Below the pieces are notes generated by a model, which saw only the letters and a program-made list of their open reading frames with translations, was not told the DNA's origin and did no database searches. A DNA stretch of 64,000 nucleotides, taken from the NCBI RefSeq assembly GCF_024704725.1, contig NZ_JALIQS010000004.1:597741-661740 (forward strand). Reading direction: 5' to 3'. The stretch is from Shinella sp. CPCC 101442. Its GTDB lineage: Bacteria; Pseudomonadota; Alphaproteobacteria; Rhizobiales; Rhizobiaceae. This document shows, in pieces, positions 39,359 to 48,742 of this stretch (position 1 is its first letter; the number at the start of each line of letters is the position of its first letter). The position numbers and the translations under genes are program-made.

Positions 39359-40648
39359 TCAGACGATGCCGCCGCCGCCGCTTGCCACTGCCGGGCGCTC
39401 GCCTGCAACTCTCGCCCGGTAGCCTGCTGCCCGATAGGTCGCGACCGGATCGATCGCACCGCCCGATTCGATCCGCGCCATGGCGAGGATCGGCTCGACA
39501 TCCGTGCGGAAACCGACTTTCAGCGTTTCCGAGGCCATCAGCGCGTCGTTGCCGTCCTGGTAACCGGCCAACGCCGTGCGGTCGACGATGAGGCCCTGCG
39601 CATAGGCGCGGCAGACTTCGGTCGCGCTGCGCATCAGGCTTTCGATCGGGTCTGTTACGTTGTGGCTCTGGTCCAGCATATGGGCCGGTGAGAAACCTTC
39701 GGCTTTGCGGACTTCCGCATCGACGAGCTCGTTGAAGACGAGAAAGAGGCGGTAGGGATCGATCGAGCCGGTATCGAGGTCGTCGTCGCCATATTTCGAA
39801 TCGTTGAAATGGAAGCCGCCGAGTTTCTTGAACTGGATGAGCCGGGCGACGATCATCTCGATATTGACGTTCGGCGCATGGTGGCCGAGATCGACGAGGC
39901 AATAGGCCTTGGGGCCGAGTTCCTGCGCGATCAGGTAGTTGCTGCCCCAGTCCTGCACCACCGTGGAATAGAAGGCCGGCTCGTACATCTTGTGTTCGGT
40001 GAAGAGCCGCCAGTCGTCGGGCAGGCCCTTGTAGATATCCTTCATCGCATCGAGATAGCGCTCGAAGCTCTTGGTGAAATTCGCCTGGCCGGGAAAATTC
40101 GTACCGTCGCCGATCCACACGGTCAGCGCCTTGGAGCCGAGCGCATTGCCGATGGCGATGCATTCCAGATTGTGCTCGACCGCCTGCTGGCGTGTGCCGG
40201 CATTGGCATGCGACAGCGAACCGTATCTGTAGGAGTGCTCCTGCTGCGGCGCGTCGGAAAAGGTGTTGGAGTTCATGGCGTCGAAGCCAAGGCCGAGGGC
40301 TGCACCCCGTTCCTTCAGCCCTGTCAGGTCCGAAACCTTGTCCCAGGGAATATGCAGCGAGACGGTCGGCGTGGCGCGCGTCAGTTCCTGAATAACCGCG
40401 CAGTCCTCCAGCTTGTCGTAGATATTGCGCGGCTCGCCCTCGCCGGGGAAGCGGGCAAAGCGCGTGCCGCCGGTGCCCACGCCCCAGGAGGGCACGGCGA
40501 CGGCATAGGCCGCGACCTTGTTCTTGACCGCTTCGATATCGACGCCCCGACGCGCCAGCTGCGCGCCGAGATGCTCATAGTCGCTTTTGAGGTCGGCGAG
40601 GCGCTTGTCGTTCTCGCGTGCCACCACGTCCTTGGAAATCATCGTCAT
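39359..40648 (-). CDS. rhaI: L-rhamnose isomerase (RhaI type)
   Basis: Converts L-rhamnose to L-rhamnulose. The 429 aa product is of the Pseudomonas stutzeri/rhizobial RhaI type rather than E. coli RhaA: SWGVGTGGTRFARFPGEGEPRNIYDKL, WIGDGTNFPGQANF, FTEHKMYEPAFYSTVVQDWG, LVDLGHHAPNVNIEMI and GGFHFNDSKYGDDDLD carry the metal ligands (Glu, Asp, His, Asp). ATG 40648 has GAGGA upstream; ATG 40642 is an alternative. Downstream of rhaD with a 10 bp gap, so both form one operon. Confidence 0.95.
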   Translation of the reverse strand: MTMISKDVVARENDKRLADLKSDYEHLGAQLARRGVDIEAVKNKVAAYAVAVPSWGVGTGGTRFARFPGEGEPRNIYDKLEDCAVIQELTRATPTVSLHIPWDKVSDLTGLKERGAALGLGFDAMNSNTFSDAPQQEHSYRYGSLSHANAGTRQQAVEHNLECIAIGNALGSKALTVWIGDGTNFPGQANFTKSFERYLDAMKDIYKGLPDDWRLFTEHKMYEPAFYSTVVQDWGSNYLIAQELGPKAYCLVDLGHHAPNVNIEMIVARLIQFKKLGGFHFNDSKYGDDDLDTGSIDPYRLFLVFNELVDAEVRKAEGFSPAHMLDQSHNVTDPIESLMRSATEVCRAYAQGLIVDRTALAGYQDGNDALMASETLKVGFRTDVEPILAMARIESGGAIDPVATYRAAGYRARVAGERPAVASGGGGIV

Positions 40649-40658
40649 AAAAAATTCC

Positions 40659-42758
40659 TCAGCGCGTGAAGGACTGGGCATTGCCCGCGTCCACATTGAC
40701 GATGTTGCCGGTCGATTTCGCCGACATGTCGGAGGCGAGGAAGTAGATGGTCTCAGCGATATCCTCCGGGAAGACCGAGAGTTTCAGCATGGAGCGTTCG
40801 CGGTAAAGCGCTTCCAGCCCCTCCGTATCGGTCTTGTAGATCGCCGCGCGCTGTTCCTTCCACTCGCCGGTCCAGATCTTCGAACCGCGCAGCACGGCGT
40901 CCGGGTTCACCACGTTGACGCGGATCTGCTCGGAGGCGCCTTCAAGCGCCAGGCATCGGGCAAGGTGGATTTCCGCGGCCTTCGCCGTGCAATAGGCCGA
41001 TGCACCGGGGGAGGCGGCAAGGCCGTTCTTGGAGGCGACGAAGACGACGTTGCCGCCCGCCTTCTGCCGGCGGAAGATGCGGAACGCCTCGCGCGAGACG
41101 AGGAAATAGCCGGTCGTGAGAATGCCGATATTCTTGTTCCAGAGTTCGAGCGTCGTGTCCTCGATGACGGCGGAGGAGGCGAGGCCGGCATTGGAAACGA
41201 GGATGTCGAGGCCGCCGAATTCGACCAGCGTATCGGCAAAGCTCCTGGCGACCAGCGCCTCGTCGGTGACATTCATGGCGACCGAGCGGACGACATCCTT
41301 GCCGTAACGGCCGGCAAGCTCGTTCTGCGCGTCGGCAAGGGCGGCCTCGTCGATATCGGCGAGCACGACGCAGGCGCCCTCCGCCATCAGCCGGCTCGCC
41401 GTCGCCTTGCCGATGCCGCCGGCACCGCCCGTGACCAGCGCGATGCGGCCGGCAAGGCTCTTTGGTTTGGGCATGCGCTGGAGTTTCGCTTCCTCCAGCA
41501 GCCAGTATTCGATGTCGAAGGCTTCCTGCTCCGGCAGGCCGACATAGTCGGAAACACCCGAAGCGCCGCGCATCACATTGATGGCGTTGACATAGAATTC
41601 GCCGGAAATGCGCGCCGTCGCCTTGTCCTTGGCAAAGGTGATCATGCCGACGCCGGGCACGAGATAAACGACCGCATTCGGATCACGCATGGCGGGGCTG
41701 TTGGCCCGCTTGCAGCGCTCGTAATAGGCGGCATAGTCGGCGCGGTAGGCGGCGACGGCATCGTCGAGGCCGGCCAGTGTCTTGTCGACATCAGGATTGG
41801 CCGGGTCGAAATCGATGACCAGCGGGCGAATTTTCGTGCGCAAAAAGTGGTCCGGGCAGCTGGTGCCAAGCGCCGCGAGCGGGGCAAGATCCTTCGCCGT
41901 GACGAAATCGAGCACCGCGCTGCTGTCGTCGAAATGGCCGACCTTCTTCTCGTCCTTGCTGATCATGCCGCGAATGACCGGCATCAGTTTTTCCGCGACC
42001 GCGCGGCGCTCGGCCGTTGCCAGAACCGGTTTCACCGCGCCGCCGAAGGCCGGCGCCGTGTTGTTGCCCTCGAACCAGGCGATCGCCTTGTTGATGATCT
42101 CGACGGTCGTCTCGTAGCATTCCTTGGCCGTATCGCCCCAGGTGAAGAGGCCGTGGCTTTCCAGCACGAGGCCGCGCGCATCAGGGTTTTCCAGGCAGAA
42201 TTTTTCGAGCCACAGGCCCAGCTCGTAGCCGGGGCGCTTCCAGGGCAGCCAGCCGATATCGTCGCCGAAGATTTTTTGGGTCAGCTCGCGGGAATTCTTC
42301 GCGGCGGCAATCGCGATGATCGCGTCGGGATGCATGTGGTCGACATGTTTCCTCGGCACATAGGCATGCAGCGGCGTGTCGATGGAGGCGGCGCGCGGAT
42401 TGAGGTTGTAGGTGCAGTGGGGGAGATAGCCCACCATCTCGTCCTCATGTTCGAGGCCGCGATAGAGGCCCTTCAGCGCGTTCAGCTTGTCCATGTAGAG
42501 CGTGGCGAAACCGTCCATCCTGATCGTGCCGACGTCGCCGCCCGAGCCCTTGACCCAGAGCACTTCGACATTTCCCGCGCCGAGCGGATCCTTTTCGATG
42601 ACCTTCGCCGAGGTGTTGCCGCCGCCGTAGTTGGTGATGCGCTTGTCGGAGCCGAGCAGGTTGGAGCGATAGAGCAGGCGTTCGGATTCGCTCATGGCGG
42701 ACGCCTTGGCGTCATCCCACAGATTTGCAAGGCGTGCGCCCTGGTTCTTGTCCAGCAT
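40659..42758 (-). CDS. rhaD: Bifunctional rhamnulose-1-phosphate aldolase / short-chain dehydrogenase
   Basis: A fusion enzyme of 699 aa. The N-terminal class II aldolase domain (about 20-400: NYGGGNTSAKV; HMHPDAIIAIAAAKN with metal His residues; LVLESHGLFTWG) cleaves rhamnulose 1-phosphate to dihydroxyacetone phosphate and L-lactaldehyde. The C-terminal dehydrogenase domain (about 440-699: ALVTGGAGGIGKATASRL, NAG, and ASAYCTAKAAEIHLA with the Tyr-x3-Lys) probably oxidises L-lactaldehyde to lactate. ATG 42758 has GGGAGGA eight bases upstream; the in-frame ATG 42764 is too close to it. Same organisation as rhaD in Rhizobium leguminosarum. Confidence 0.96.
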   Translation of the reverse strand: MLDKNQGARLANLWDDAKASAMSESERLLYRSNLLGSDKRITNYGGGNTSAKVIEKDPLGAGNVEVLWVKGSGGDVGTIRMDGFATLYMDKLNALKGLYRGLEHEDEMVGYLPHCTYNLNPRAASIDTPLHAYVPRKHVDHMHPDAIIAIAAAKNSRELTQKIFGDDIGWLPWKRPGYELGLWLEKFCLENPDARGLVLESHGLFTWGDTAKECYETTVEIINKAIAWFEGNNTAPAFGGAVKPVLATAERRAVAEKLMPVIRGMISKDEKKVGHFDDSSAVLDFVTAKDLAPLAALGTSCPDHFLRTKIRPLVIDFDPANPDVDKTLAGLDDAVAAYRADYAAYYERCKRANSPAMRDPNAVVYLVPGVGMITFAKDKATARISGEFYVNAINVMRGASGVSDYVGLPEQEAFDIEYWLLEEAKLQRMPKPKSLAGRIALVTGGAGGIGKATASRLMAEGACVVLADIDEAALADAQNELAGRYGKDVVRSVAMNVTDEALVARSFADTLVEFGGLDILVSNAGLASSAVIEDTTLELWNKNIGILTTGYFLVSREAFRIFRRQKAGGNVVFVASKNGLAASPGASAYCTAKAAEIHLARCLALEGASEQIRVNVVNPDAVLRGSKIWTGEWKEQRAAIYKTDTEGLEALYRERSMLKLSVFPEDIAETIYFLASDMSAKSTGNIVNVDAGNAQSFTR

Positions 42759-42844
42759 CGGCATTTCCTCCCGGTATTTTATCGTGGCAGCACCTATCGC
42801 GGCGCTCGACGGCATGCTTTCAGATCACACGGGATTTTTGCCGA

Positions 42845-42917
42845 TGTCAATCATAAACGATCAAAAACAATCATATTGCGCTGCACAATGAAAAAATATG
42901 ATTGATTGTGATTGACA
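42845..42917. promoter_or_regulatory. Operator region of the rhamnose regulon: two nested inverted repeats
   Basis: TGTCAATCA (42845-42853) is exactly inverted as TGATTGACA (42909-42917), and CAATCATATT (42868-42877) as AATATGATTG (42895-42904). All share the core CAATCA. They lie between divergent rhaD and rhaR in an AT-rich stretch. DeoR-family repressors bind such repeated short elements, so this is the likely RhaR target for both arms. Confidence 0.75.
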
Positions 42918-42959
42918 ATGCGCGATCCTGATGGAAGCATTGCCAGCACTGGAGGAGCC

Positions 42960-43772
42960 ATGCACGAGAAGGAAAGACACCGGATCATTCTGTCCGCCGT
43001 TCAGGAAAAGCCGGTCGTGACCGTGCCTGAGCTGGTGGACCTGACGGACAGTTCCGAGGCGACCATCCGGCGCGATATCGCGGCACTCCATGTGCAGAAG
43101 AGGCTGCGCCGGGTGCGCGGCGGGGCCGAAGCCCTGCATCCCCCGCAATTCGTCGGCCTCGCCGGCCGGCCCTTCACGGTCAACGAGACGCTGAACACCC
43201 GCCAGAAGCAGGCGATCGCCAAGGAGGCGGTGGCGCTCTGCGAGGATGGCGACCCGATCATCATCAATGGTGGCACCACCACCTTCCAGATGGTGCACTT
43301 CCTGACCAACCGCCGCATGCAGGTCTTCACCAACTCGTTCAACATCGCAGAACACCTGCTGAAGCATTCGAAGAACACGATTATGCTGTCGGGCGGCACG
43401 ATCTATCGCGAGCAGAACATCGTGCTCAGCCCTTTCGACAATGACGTGACGCGCAATTTCTATGCGCGCCGCATGTTCATGGGCGCGCAGGGTATCGGCC
43501 CGCTCGGCCTGATGGAGGCCGATCCGTTGCTCATCCAGGCCGAGCAGAAGCTGATCGACCAGGCCGACGAGCTCGTCGTGCTGGTCGATTCCACCAAATT
43601 CCGCAAGCGTTCCAGCCTCATCCTGTGCGGCCTGAAGCGCATTGCCACCATCATCACGGATTCGGGCATCGAGGACAGGGATGCCGCGATGCTGGAGGAG
43701 GCCGGTGTCAACCTGATCGTCGCGAACGTTCAGGCGAGCGCCAAATCGGAGACTGCATCCTCATCGGCATGA
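42960..43772 (+). CDS. rhaR: DeoR-family regulator of rhamnose catabolism
   Basis: A 270 aa transcription repressor. The N-terminal helix-turn-helix is EKERHRIILSAVQEKPVVTVPELVDLTDSSEATIRRDIAALHVQKRLRRVRGGA (residues about 2-60), followed by the DeoR sugar-phosphate sensor domain (IINGGTTTFQMVHFL, VFTNSFNIAEHLL, LSGGTIYREQNIVL, VLVDSTKFRKRS). ATG 42960 follows GGAGGAG. It is first in the import operon, facing rhaD, as in R. leguminosarum where RhaR represses the regulon; the ligand is probably a phosphorylated intermediate. Confidence 0.93.
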   Translation: MHEKERHRIILSAVQEKPVVTVPELVDLTDSSEATIRRDIAALHVQKRLRRVRGGAEALHPPQFVGLAGRPFTVNETLNTRQKQAIAKEAVALCEDGDPIIINGGTTTFQMVHFLTNRRMQVFTNSFNIAEHLLKHSKNTIMLSGGTIYREQNIVLSPFDNDVTRNFYARRMFMGAQGIGPLGLMEADPLLIQAEQKLIDQADELVVLVDSTKFRKRSSLILCGLKRIATIITDSGIEDRDAAMLEEAGVNLIVANVQASAKSETASSSA

Positions 43773-43808
43773 GGCCGGAGGGTTGATTTTTCACTGGGAG
43801 GAAATGAC

Positions 43809-44795
43809 GTGAAAATTCTGAAGACATTGCTCGTGACGGCGGCCGTTTCGGTCGCGATGATGGCGACCGCGCAGGCGGAAACCAAGAAGATCGCCCTCGT
43901 CGTCAAGGCGCTCGGCATCGGCTTCTTCGAGGCCGCCAACAAGGGCGCGCAGGAAGCCGCCAAGGAACTCGGCGATGTCGAGGTCATCTATACCGGCCCG
44001 ACGACGACGACCGCCGAAGGCCAGATCGAAGTGATCAACGCGCTGATCGCCCAGAAGGTCGATGCCATCGCCGTTTCGGCCAACGATACCAATGCCCTCG
44101 TACCGGCTCTCAAGAAGGCCATGGACCGCGGCATCAAGGTCATTTCCTGGGATTCCGGCGTTGCCCCCGAGGGACGCTCGATGCATCTCAACCCCTCGTC
44201 GAACCCGCTGATCGGCAACATGATCATCAAGCTCGCCGCCGACAACCTGCCCGAGGGCGGCGACGTCGCAGTGCTTTCGGCCACCGCCACCTCGACCAAC
44301 CAGAACGTCTGGATCGAGGAAATGAACAAGGTGCTGCCGAACTACAAGGGTATCAACGTGGTCGCGACCGTCTATGGCGACGACCTTGCCGACAAGTCCT
44401 ACCGCGAGACGCAGGGCCTCATCCAGTCGCATCCGAACCTGAAGGCGATCATCGCGCCGACCTCCGTCGGCATCGTCGCCGCCGCCCAGGCCGTCACCGA
44501 CGCCGGCAAGATCGGCCAGATCAACGTCACCGGCCTTGGCCTTCCCTCGGAAATGGCCGGCCACGTGAAGTCGGGCGCCTCCAAGTCCTTCGCGATCTGG
44601 AACCCGATCGACCTCGGCTACTCCGCCACGATGATCGCCAACGACCTCATCGGCGGCGCGGAAGCCAAGCCCGGCGCCGAACTGAAGATGGGCCGCATGG
44701 GCGTAGTCAAGCTCGACGACAAGAACGAAGGCGCCATGGCCGATCCGTTCATCTATGATGCCAAGAACGTCGAGGAATTCGCCAAGATCTTCTGA
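43809..44795 (+). CDS. rhaS: Rhamnose ABC transporter substrate-binding protein
   Basis: Periplasmic receptor of the rhamnose importer, 328 aa. Signal peptide about 1-23 (TLLVTAAVSVAMMATAQAE), then a type I sugar-binding fold (KKIALVVKALGIGFFEAANKGAQEAAKEL; IDAIAVSANDTNAL; VISWDSGVAPEGRSMHLNPS). The start is GTG 43809, with GGGAGGAA upstream; a nearby ATG (43804) runs at once into a stop. Two hairpins follow before rhaT. Confidence 0.94.
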   Translation: MKILKTLLVTAAVSVAMMATAQAETKKIALVVKALGIGFFEAANKGAQEAAKELGDVEVIYTGPTTTTAEGQIEVINALIAQKVDAIAVSANDTNALVPALKKAMDRGIKVISWDSGVAPEGRSMHLNPSSNPLIGNMIIKLAADNLPEGGDVAVLSATATSTNQNVWIEEMNKVLPNYKGINVVATVYGDDLADKSYRETQGLIQSHPNLKAIIAPTSVGIVAAAQAVTDAGKIGQINVTGLGLPSEMAGHVKSGASKSFAIWNPIDLGYSATMIANDLIGGAEAKPGAELKMGRMGVVKLDDKNEGAMADPFIYDAKNVEEFAKIF

Positions 44796-44810
44796 TCCGC
44801 GAGAAATCCG

Positions 44811-44884
44811 CCCTTCCCCCTGTGGGGGAGGGGCATTGCCCGTGACATGCTGATCCTGCCCGAACCGGCCACGCCGGTGGCCGG
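44811..44884 (+). other. Two stable hairpins between rhaS and rhaT
   Basis: A 10 bp stem (44811-44820 with 44824-44833; one T-G pair; three-base loop TGT) and an 8 bp stem CCGGCCAC/GTGGCCGG (44865-44872 with 44877-44884). Neither has a T tract. Such structures after a binding-protein gene often protect the upstream message from 3' decay and so raise its level over the transport genes. Confidence 0.65.
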
Positions 44885-44944
44885 GCGATTGCAACCGAAA
44901 TTCCGGTGGACCGAGACTTGCTGCAGGACACGACCACATCGCGG

Positions 44945-46441
44945 ATGAAGCCCGCCGTTGCGCTCGAGGGGATCTCGAAATCCTTTCCCGGCGTGCGCGC
45001 GCTGTCGGACGTTTCGCTCTCGCTCTATCCCGGCTCGGTGACGGCGCTGGTCGGCGAGAACGGCGCCGGCAAGTCGACGCTGGTGAAGATCCTCACCGGC
45101 ATCTACCAGCCGGACGAGGGCACGATCCGCGTCGATGGTGCGGAAACCCGTTTCCCGACCGCCAATTCCGCTGCCAAAGCCGGCGTGACGGCGATCCATC
45201 AGGAGACCGTGCTGTTCGACGAACTGTCGGTCGCCGAAAACATCTTTATCGGCCATGCGCCGCGCAATGGCCTCGGCCTCATCGACTGGAAAAAGATGAA
45301 CGCGGATGCGCGTGCGCTCTTGTCGCGCGTCGGCGCCGATCTCGACCCATCTATCCGCCTGCGCGATCTCGGCATCGCCAACAAGCACCTCGTCGCCATC
45401 GCGCGTGCGCTCTCCATCGATGCGCGCGTCGTCATCATGGACGAGCCGACGGCGGCACTGTCGCACAAGGAAATCCATGAGCTTTACGAGCTGGTCGACC
45501 GGCTGAAGGCCGATGGCAAGGCGATCCTCTTTATCAGCCACAAGTTCGACGAGATCTTCCGCATCGCCGACCGCTACACCGTCTTCCGCGATGGGCGCAT
45601 GGTGGGCGAGGGGCTGATATCGGAGACGACGCAGGATGACCTGGTGCGCCAGATGGTCGGCCGCGATGTCGGTCAGGTCTTTCCCAAGCAGGAAGTCGCC
45701 ATCGGCGAGCCGGTGCTCACCGTCTCCGGTTACCGCCATCCGACGGAATTCGAAGACATCAATTTCGAGCTGCGCCGCGGCGAAATTTTAGGCTTCTATG
45801 GTCTCGTCGGTGCCGGCCGCTCTGAATTCATGCAGTCGCTGATCGGCATCACCAAGCCGTCCGCCGGCGCGATCCGGCTGGATGGGCACGTCAAGGTCAT
45901 CCGTTCGCCGGCCGAGGCCATCGAGGCGGGCATCGTCTATGTGCCGGAAGAGCGCGGCCGGCAGGGCGCGATCATCGGCCTGCCGATCTTCCAGAACGTC
46001 ACGCTGCCCTCGCTGTCGCGCACCTCGCGCGCCGGCTTCCTGCGCATGGCGGAAGAGTTTGCGCTTGCGCGGGAATATACCGCGCGGCTCGACCTGCGCG
46101 CCGCCTCGCTCGATCAGGATGTCGGTACGCTCTCGGGCGGCAACCAGCAGAAGGTCGTCATCGCCAAGTGGCTGGCGACGCGGCCGAAGGTCATCATCCT
46201 GGACGAGCCGACCAAGGGCATCGACATCGGCTCCAAGGCCGCCGTGCACGCCTTCATGAGCGAGCTTGCCGCCTCGGGCCTCAGCGTCATCATGGTCTCC
46301 TCGGAAATCCCCGAAATCATGGGTATGGCCGACCGGGTCATCGTCATGCGCGAGGGCCGCATCGCCGGCCGCTTCGAGCGGGCAGACCTGACGGCCGAAA
46401 AACTCGTGCGCGCCGCCGCCGGCATTCAGGAGGCCGCGTGA
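44945..46441 (+). CDS. rhaT: Rhamnose ABC transporter ATP-binding protein
   Basis: The double ATPase that powers rhamnose import; about 498 aa from ATG 44945. First nucleotide domain: Walker A GENGAGKST (37-45), Walker B VVIMDEPTAALSH. Second domain: GLVGAGRSEF as degenerate Walker A, LSGGNQQKV signature and VIILDEPTKGIDIG. This is the usual layout of the ribose/rhamnose (CUT2) group. The start is uncertain: the frame is open from GTG 44906 and no good ribosome binding site precedes either. The stop overlaps the rhaP start (TGATG). Confidence 0.92.
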   Translation: MKPAVALEGISKSFPGVRALSDVSLSLYPGSVTALVGENGAGKSTLVKILTGIYQPDEGTIRVDGAETRFPTANSAAKAGVTAIHQETVLFDELSVAENIFIGHAPRNGLGLIDWKKMNADARALLSRVGADLDPSIRLRDLGIANKHLVAIARALSIDARVVIMDEPTAALSHKEIHELYELVDRLKADGKAILFISHKFDEIFRIADRYTVFRDGRMVGEGLISETTQDDLVRQMVGRDVGQVFPKQEVAIGEPVLTVSGYRHPTEFEDINFELRRGEILGFYGLVGAGRSEFMQSLIGITKPSAGAIRLDGHVKVIRSPAEAIEAGIVYVPEERGRQGAIIGLPIFQNVTLPSLSRTSRAGFLRMAEEFALAREYTARLDLRAASLDQDVGTLSGGNQQKVVIAKWLATRPKVIILDEPTKGIDIGSKAAVHAFMSELAASGLSVIMVSSEIPEIMGMADRVIVMREGRIAGRFERADLTAEKLVRAAAGIQEAA

Positions 46442-47424
46442 TGAAGCTTCTTCTCAAGAATCGCGAAATGCTGCTGGTCGTCGCGATCATTGCGCTGCTG
46501 ATATTGATCGCCATCCGCTTCCCGCCCTTCGTGGCGCCGGGCAATCTCGCCAATGTCTATAATGACACGTCGATCCTGATCATCCTGGCGCTCGGCCAGA
46601 TGGCCGTCATCCTGACGCGCTGCATCGATCTGTCGATGGCCGCCAACCTTGCCTTGTCGGGCATGGCAGCGGCGATGCTGAATGCGGCGTTTCCCGGCCT
46701 GCCGGTGCCGCTGATCATTCTCGCCGCCGTCGCACTCGGCGCGTTTCTCGGCTCGATCAACGGCCTGCTCGTCTGGAAGCTCGATATCCCGCCGATCGTT
46801 GTCACACTCGGCACGCTCACCATCTATCGCGGTCTGATCTTCCTCATCTCGGGCGGCGCGTGGATCAATGCGCACCAGATGAGCGATGCCTTCAAGGCTT
46901 TGCCGCGTGCCACATTGCTCGGCTTCCCGCTGCTTTCCTGGCTGTCGCTGGTCATCATCGCCATCATGGTCGTGGTGATGCGCCGCACGCCGCTCGGCCG
47001 CGCCTTCTTCGCGCTGGGCGGCAATCCGCATGCCGCCGTCTATACCGGCATCGATGTCGGCCGCACGCGCTTCCTCGCCTATTGTCTGTCGGGCATGCTG
47101 GCCGGCCTCTCGGGTTATCTCTGGGTCTCGCGCTATGCGGTCGCCTATGTCGATATCGCGGCGGGCTTCGAACTCGACATCATCGCGGCCTGCGTCATCG
47201 GCGGCGTGTCGATTGCCGGCGGCATCGGCTCGGTCGGCGGGGCGGTGCTCGGCGCGCTCTTCCTCGGCGTCATCAAGAATGCGCTTCCCGTCATCAACAT
47301 CTCGCCCTTCGCCCAGATGGCGATCTCGGGAACGGTCATCATCATCGCCGTCGCCGTGAATGCGCGCGCCGAAAAACGCAAGGGCCGGGTCATCCTCAGG
47401 AAAGCGGAGGCCGCCCATGGCTGA
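46441..47424 (+). CDS. rhaP: Rhamnose ABC transporter permease RhaP
   Basis: One of two CUT2-type membrane subunits, 327 aa, with about ten hydrophobic segments (LLVVAIIALLILIAIRF first) and the family sequences GQMAVILTRCIDLSMAANLALSGM, PPIVVTLGTLTIYRGLIF and GFELDIIAACVIGGVSIAGGIGSVGGAVLGALFLG. Its ATG overlaps the rhaT stop by one base, and its 3' end overlaps rhaQ by 8 bp, so expression of the three is coupled. Confidence 0.94.
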   Translation: MKLLLKNREMLLVVAIIALLILIAIRFPPFVAPGNLANVYNDTSILIILALGQMAVILTRCIDLSMAANLALSGMAAAMLNAAFPGLPVPLIILAAVALGAFLGSINGLLVWKLDIPPIVVTLGTLTIYRGLIFLISGGAWINAHQMSDAFKALPRATLLGFPLLSWLSLVIIAIMVVVMRRTPLGRAFFALGGNPHAAVYTGIDVGRTRFLAYCLSGMLAGLSGYLWVSRYAVAYVDIAAGFELDIIAACVIGGVSIAGGIGSVGGAVLGALFLGVIKNALPVINISPFAQMAISGTVIIIAVAVNARAEKRKGRVILRKAEAAHG

Positions 47425-48421
47425 CGTCCAGACGATCGCACGCCACATTCCCGACCGGCTGGAAAGCCGTGGCGCGCGCCTCATCAAGAGCTGGGAGACG
47501 CTGCTTGTCGCCGTGGCGCTGGCGATCTTCCTCGTGAACTCCTTTGCCTCGCCCTACTTCCTCGATCCGTGGAACCTGTCGGACGCGACCTTCAACTTCA
47601 CGGAAAAGGCGATGATCGCCTTTGCCATGGCGCTGGTCATCATTTCAGGTGAAATCGACCTCTCCGTCGCCTCGATCATCGCGCTCACCTCCACGGTTAT
47701 GGGCTACGCCGTGCAGCTCGGCTTCGATACGCCCGCGCTCGTCATGATCGGTCTTGCCACAGGCCTCCTCTGCGGCGCCTTCAACGGGCTGCTCGTCACC
47801 GGCCTCGGCCTGCCCTCCATCGTCGTCACCATCGGCACGATGAGCCTCTTCCGCGGCCTGTCCTTCCTCATCCTCGGCGACCAGGCCTTTACCGGCTATC
47901 CCGCGAGTTTTTCGTGGTTCGGCCAAGGCTATGTCTGGTGGGTTTTTTCGTTCGAATTCTGCCTGTTCGTTCTGCTTGCCGTCATCTACGGCGTGGTGCT
48001 GCACAAGACGAATTTCGGCCGTGCCGTCTATGCCATCGGCAACAACCAGACGGCAGCCCTTTTTTCCGGCGTGCGCGTCGGCCGGGTGAAATTCGTGCTC
48101 TTCCTGCTGACCGGCCTGATGGCAGCCATCGCGTCGATCTGCCTGACGGCCCGCCTCGGCTCGACCCGCCCCTCCATCGCGCTCGGCTGGGAGCTGGAGG
48201 TGGTGACGATGGTCGTGCTTGGCGGCGTCAATATTCTGGGCGGTTCGGGCACCATCCCGGGCGTCGTGCTGGCGGCCCTCATCATGGGCATGGTGACATT
48301 CGGCTTCGGTCTGCTCAACGTGCCGGGCATCGTCATGTCGATCTTCATCGGCCTGCTCCTGATTTCGGTCATCGCGTTGCCGATCCTTTACCGGCGTTTT
48401 CGTGGTCGCAGGAGCCACTGA
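47417..48421 (+). CDS. rhaQ: Rhamnose ABC transporter permease RhaQ
   Basis: The second CUT2-type permease, 334 aa, paralogous to Rha[46 protein letters not shown], and [38 protein letters not shown] longer soluble N-terminus (about 1-28) precedes the first helix. ATG 47417 has GCGGAGG upstream within the end of rhaP. Confidence 0.94.
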   Translation: MADVQTIARHIPDRLESRGARLIKSWETLLVAVALAIFLVNSFASPYFLDPWNLSDATFNFTEKAMIAFAMALVIISGEIDLSVASIIALTSTVMGYAVQLGFDTPALVMIGLATGLLCGAFNGLLVTGLGLPSIVVTIGTMSLFRGLSFLILGDQAFTGYPASFSWFGQGYVWWVFSFEFCLFVLLAVIYGVVLHKTNFGRAVYAIGNNQTAALFSGVRVGRVKFVLFLLTGLMAAIASICLTARLGSTRPSIALGWELEVVTMVVLGGVNILGGSGTIPGVVLAALIMGMVTFGFGLLNVPGIVMSIFIGLLLISVIALPILYRRFRGRRSH

Positions 48422-48423
48422 AC

Positions 48424-48738
48424 ATGGAAAAATACGCGTTTCGCATGCGGCTCAATCCGGGCATGCAAGAAGAATACAAAGCGCGGCACGATGCGATCTG
48501 GCCGGAACTTTCGGCGCTCCTGAAGCAGGCTGGAGTCTGCGACTATTCCATCCATCTCGACGAAGAGACGAACCTGCTGTTCGGCGTGCTCTGGCGACGC
48601 GACGACCACACGATGGCCGATCTGCCAAACCATCCCGTCATGCAGCGCTGGTGGGCGCATATGGCCGACATCATGCAGACGAAGCCGGACAACGAGCCTG
48701 TCGCCGTGCCGCTCGTCACCGTCTTCCATATGGACTGA
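48424..48738 (+). CDS. rhaU: L-rhamnose mutarotase
   Basis: RhaU interconverts alpha and beta anomers of L-rhamnose. The 104 aa product is full length: [27 protein letters not shown] with the catalytic His, [19 protein letters not shown], and [13 protein letters not shown]. It begins 2 bp after rhaQ and ends 4 bp before rhaK, so it is inside the operon, as in R. leguminosarum. Confidence 0.96.
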   Translation: MEKYAFRMRLNPGMQEEYKARHDAIWPELSALLKQAGVCDYSIHLDEETNLLFGVLWRRDDHTMADLPNHPVMQRWWAHMADIMQTKPDNEPVAVPLVTVFHMD

Positions 48739-48742
48739 GCCG

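Noticed and set aside
40587-42905. 772-codon plus-strand frame over rhaD
   Set aside because: Antisense shadow of the rhaD fusion enzyme, which has clear domains and a ribosome binding site.
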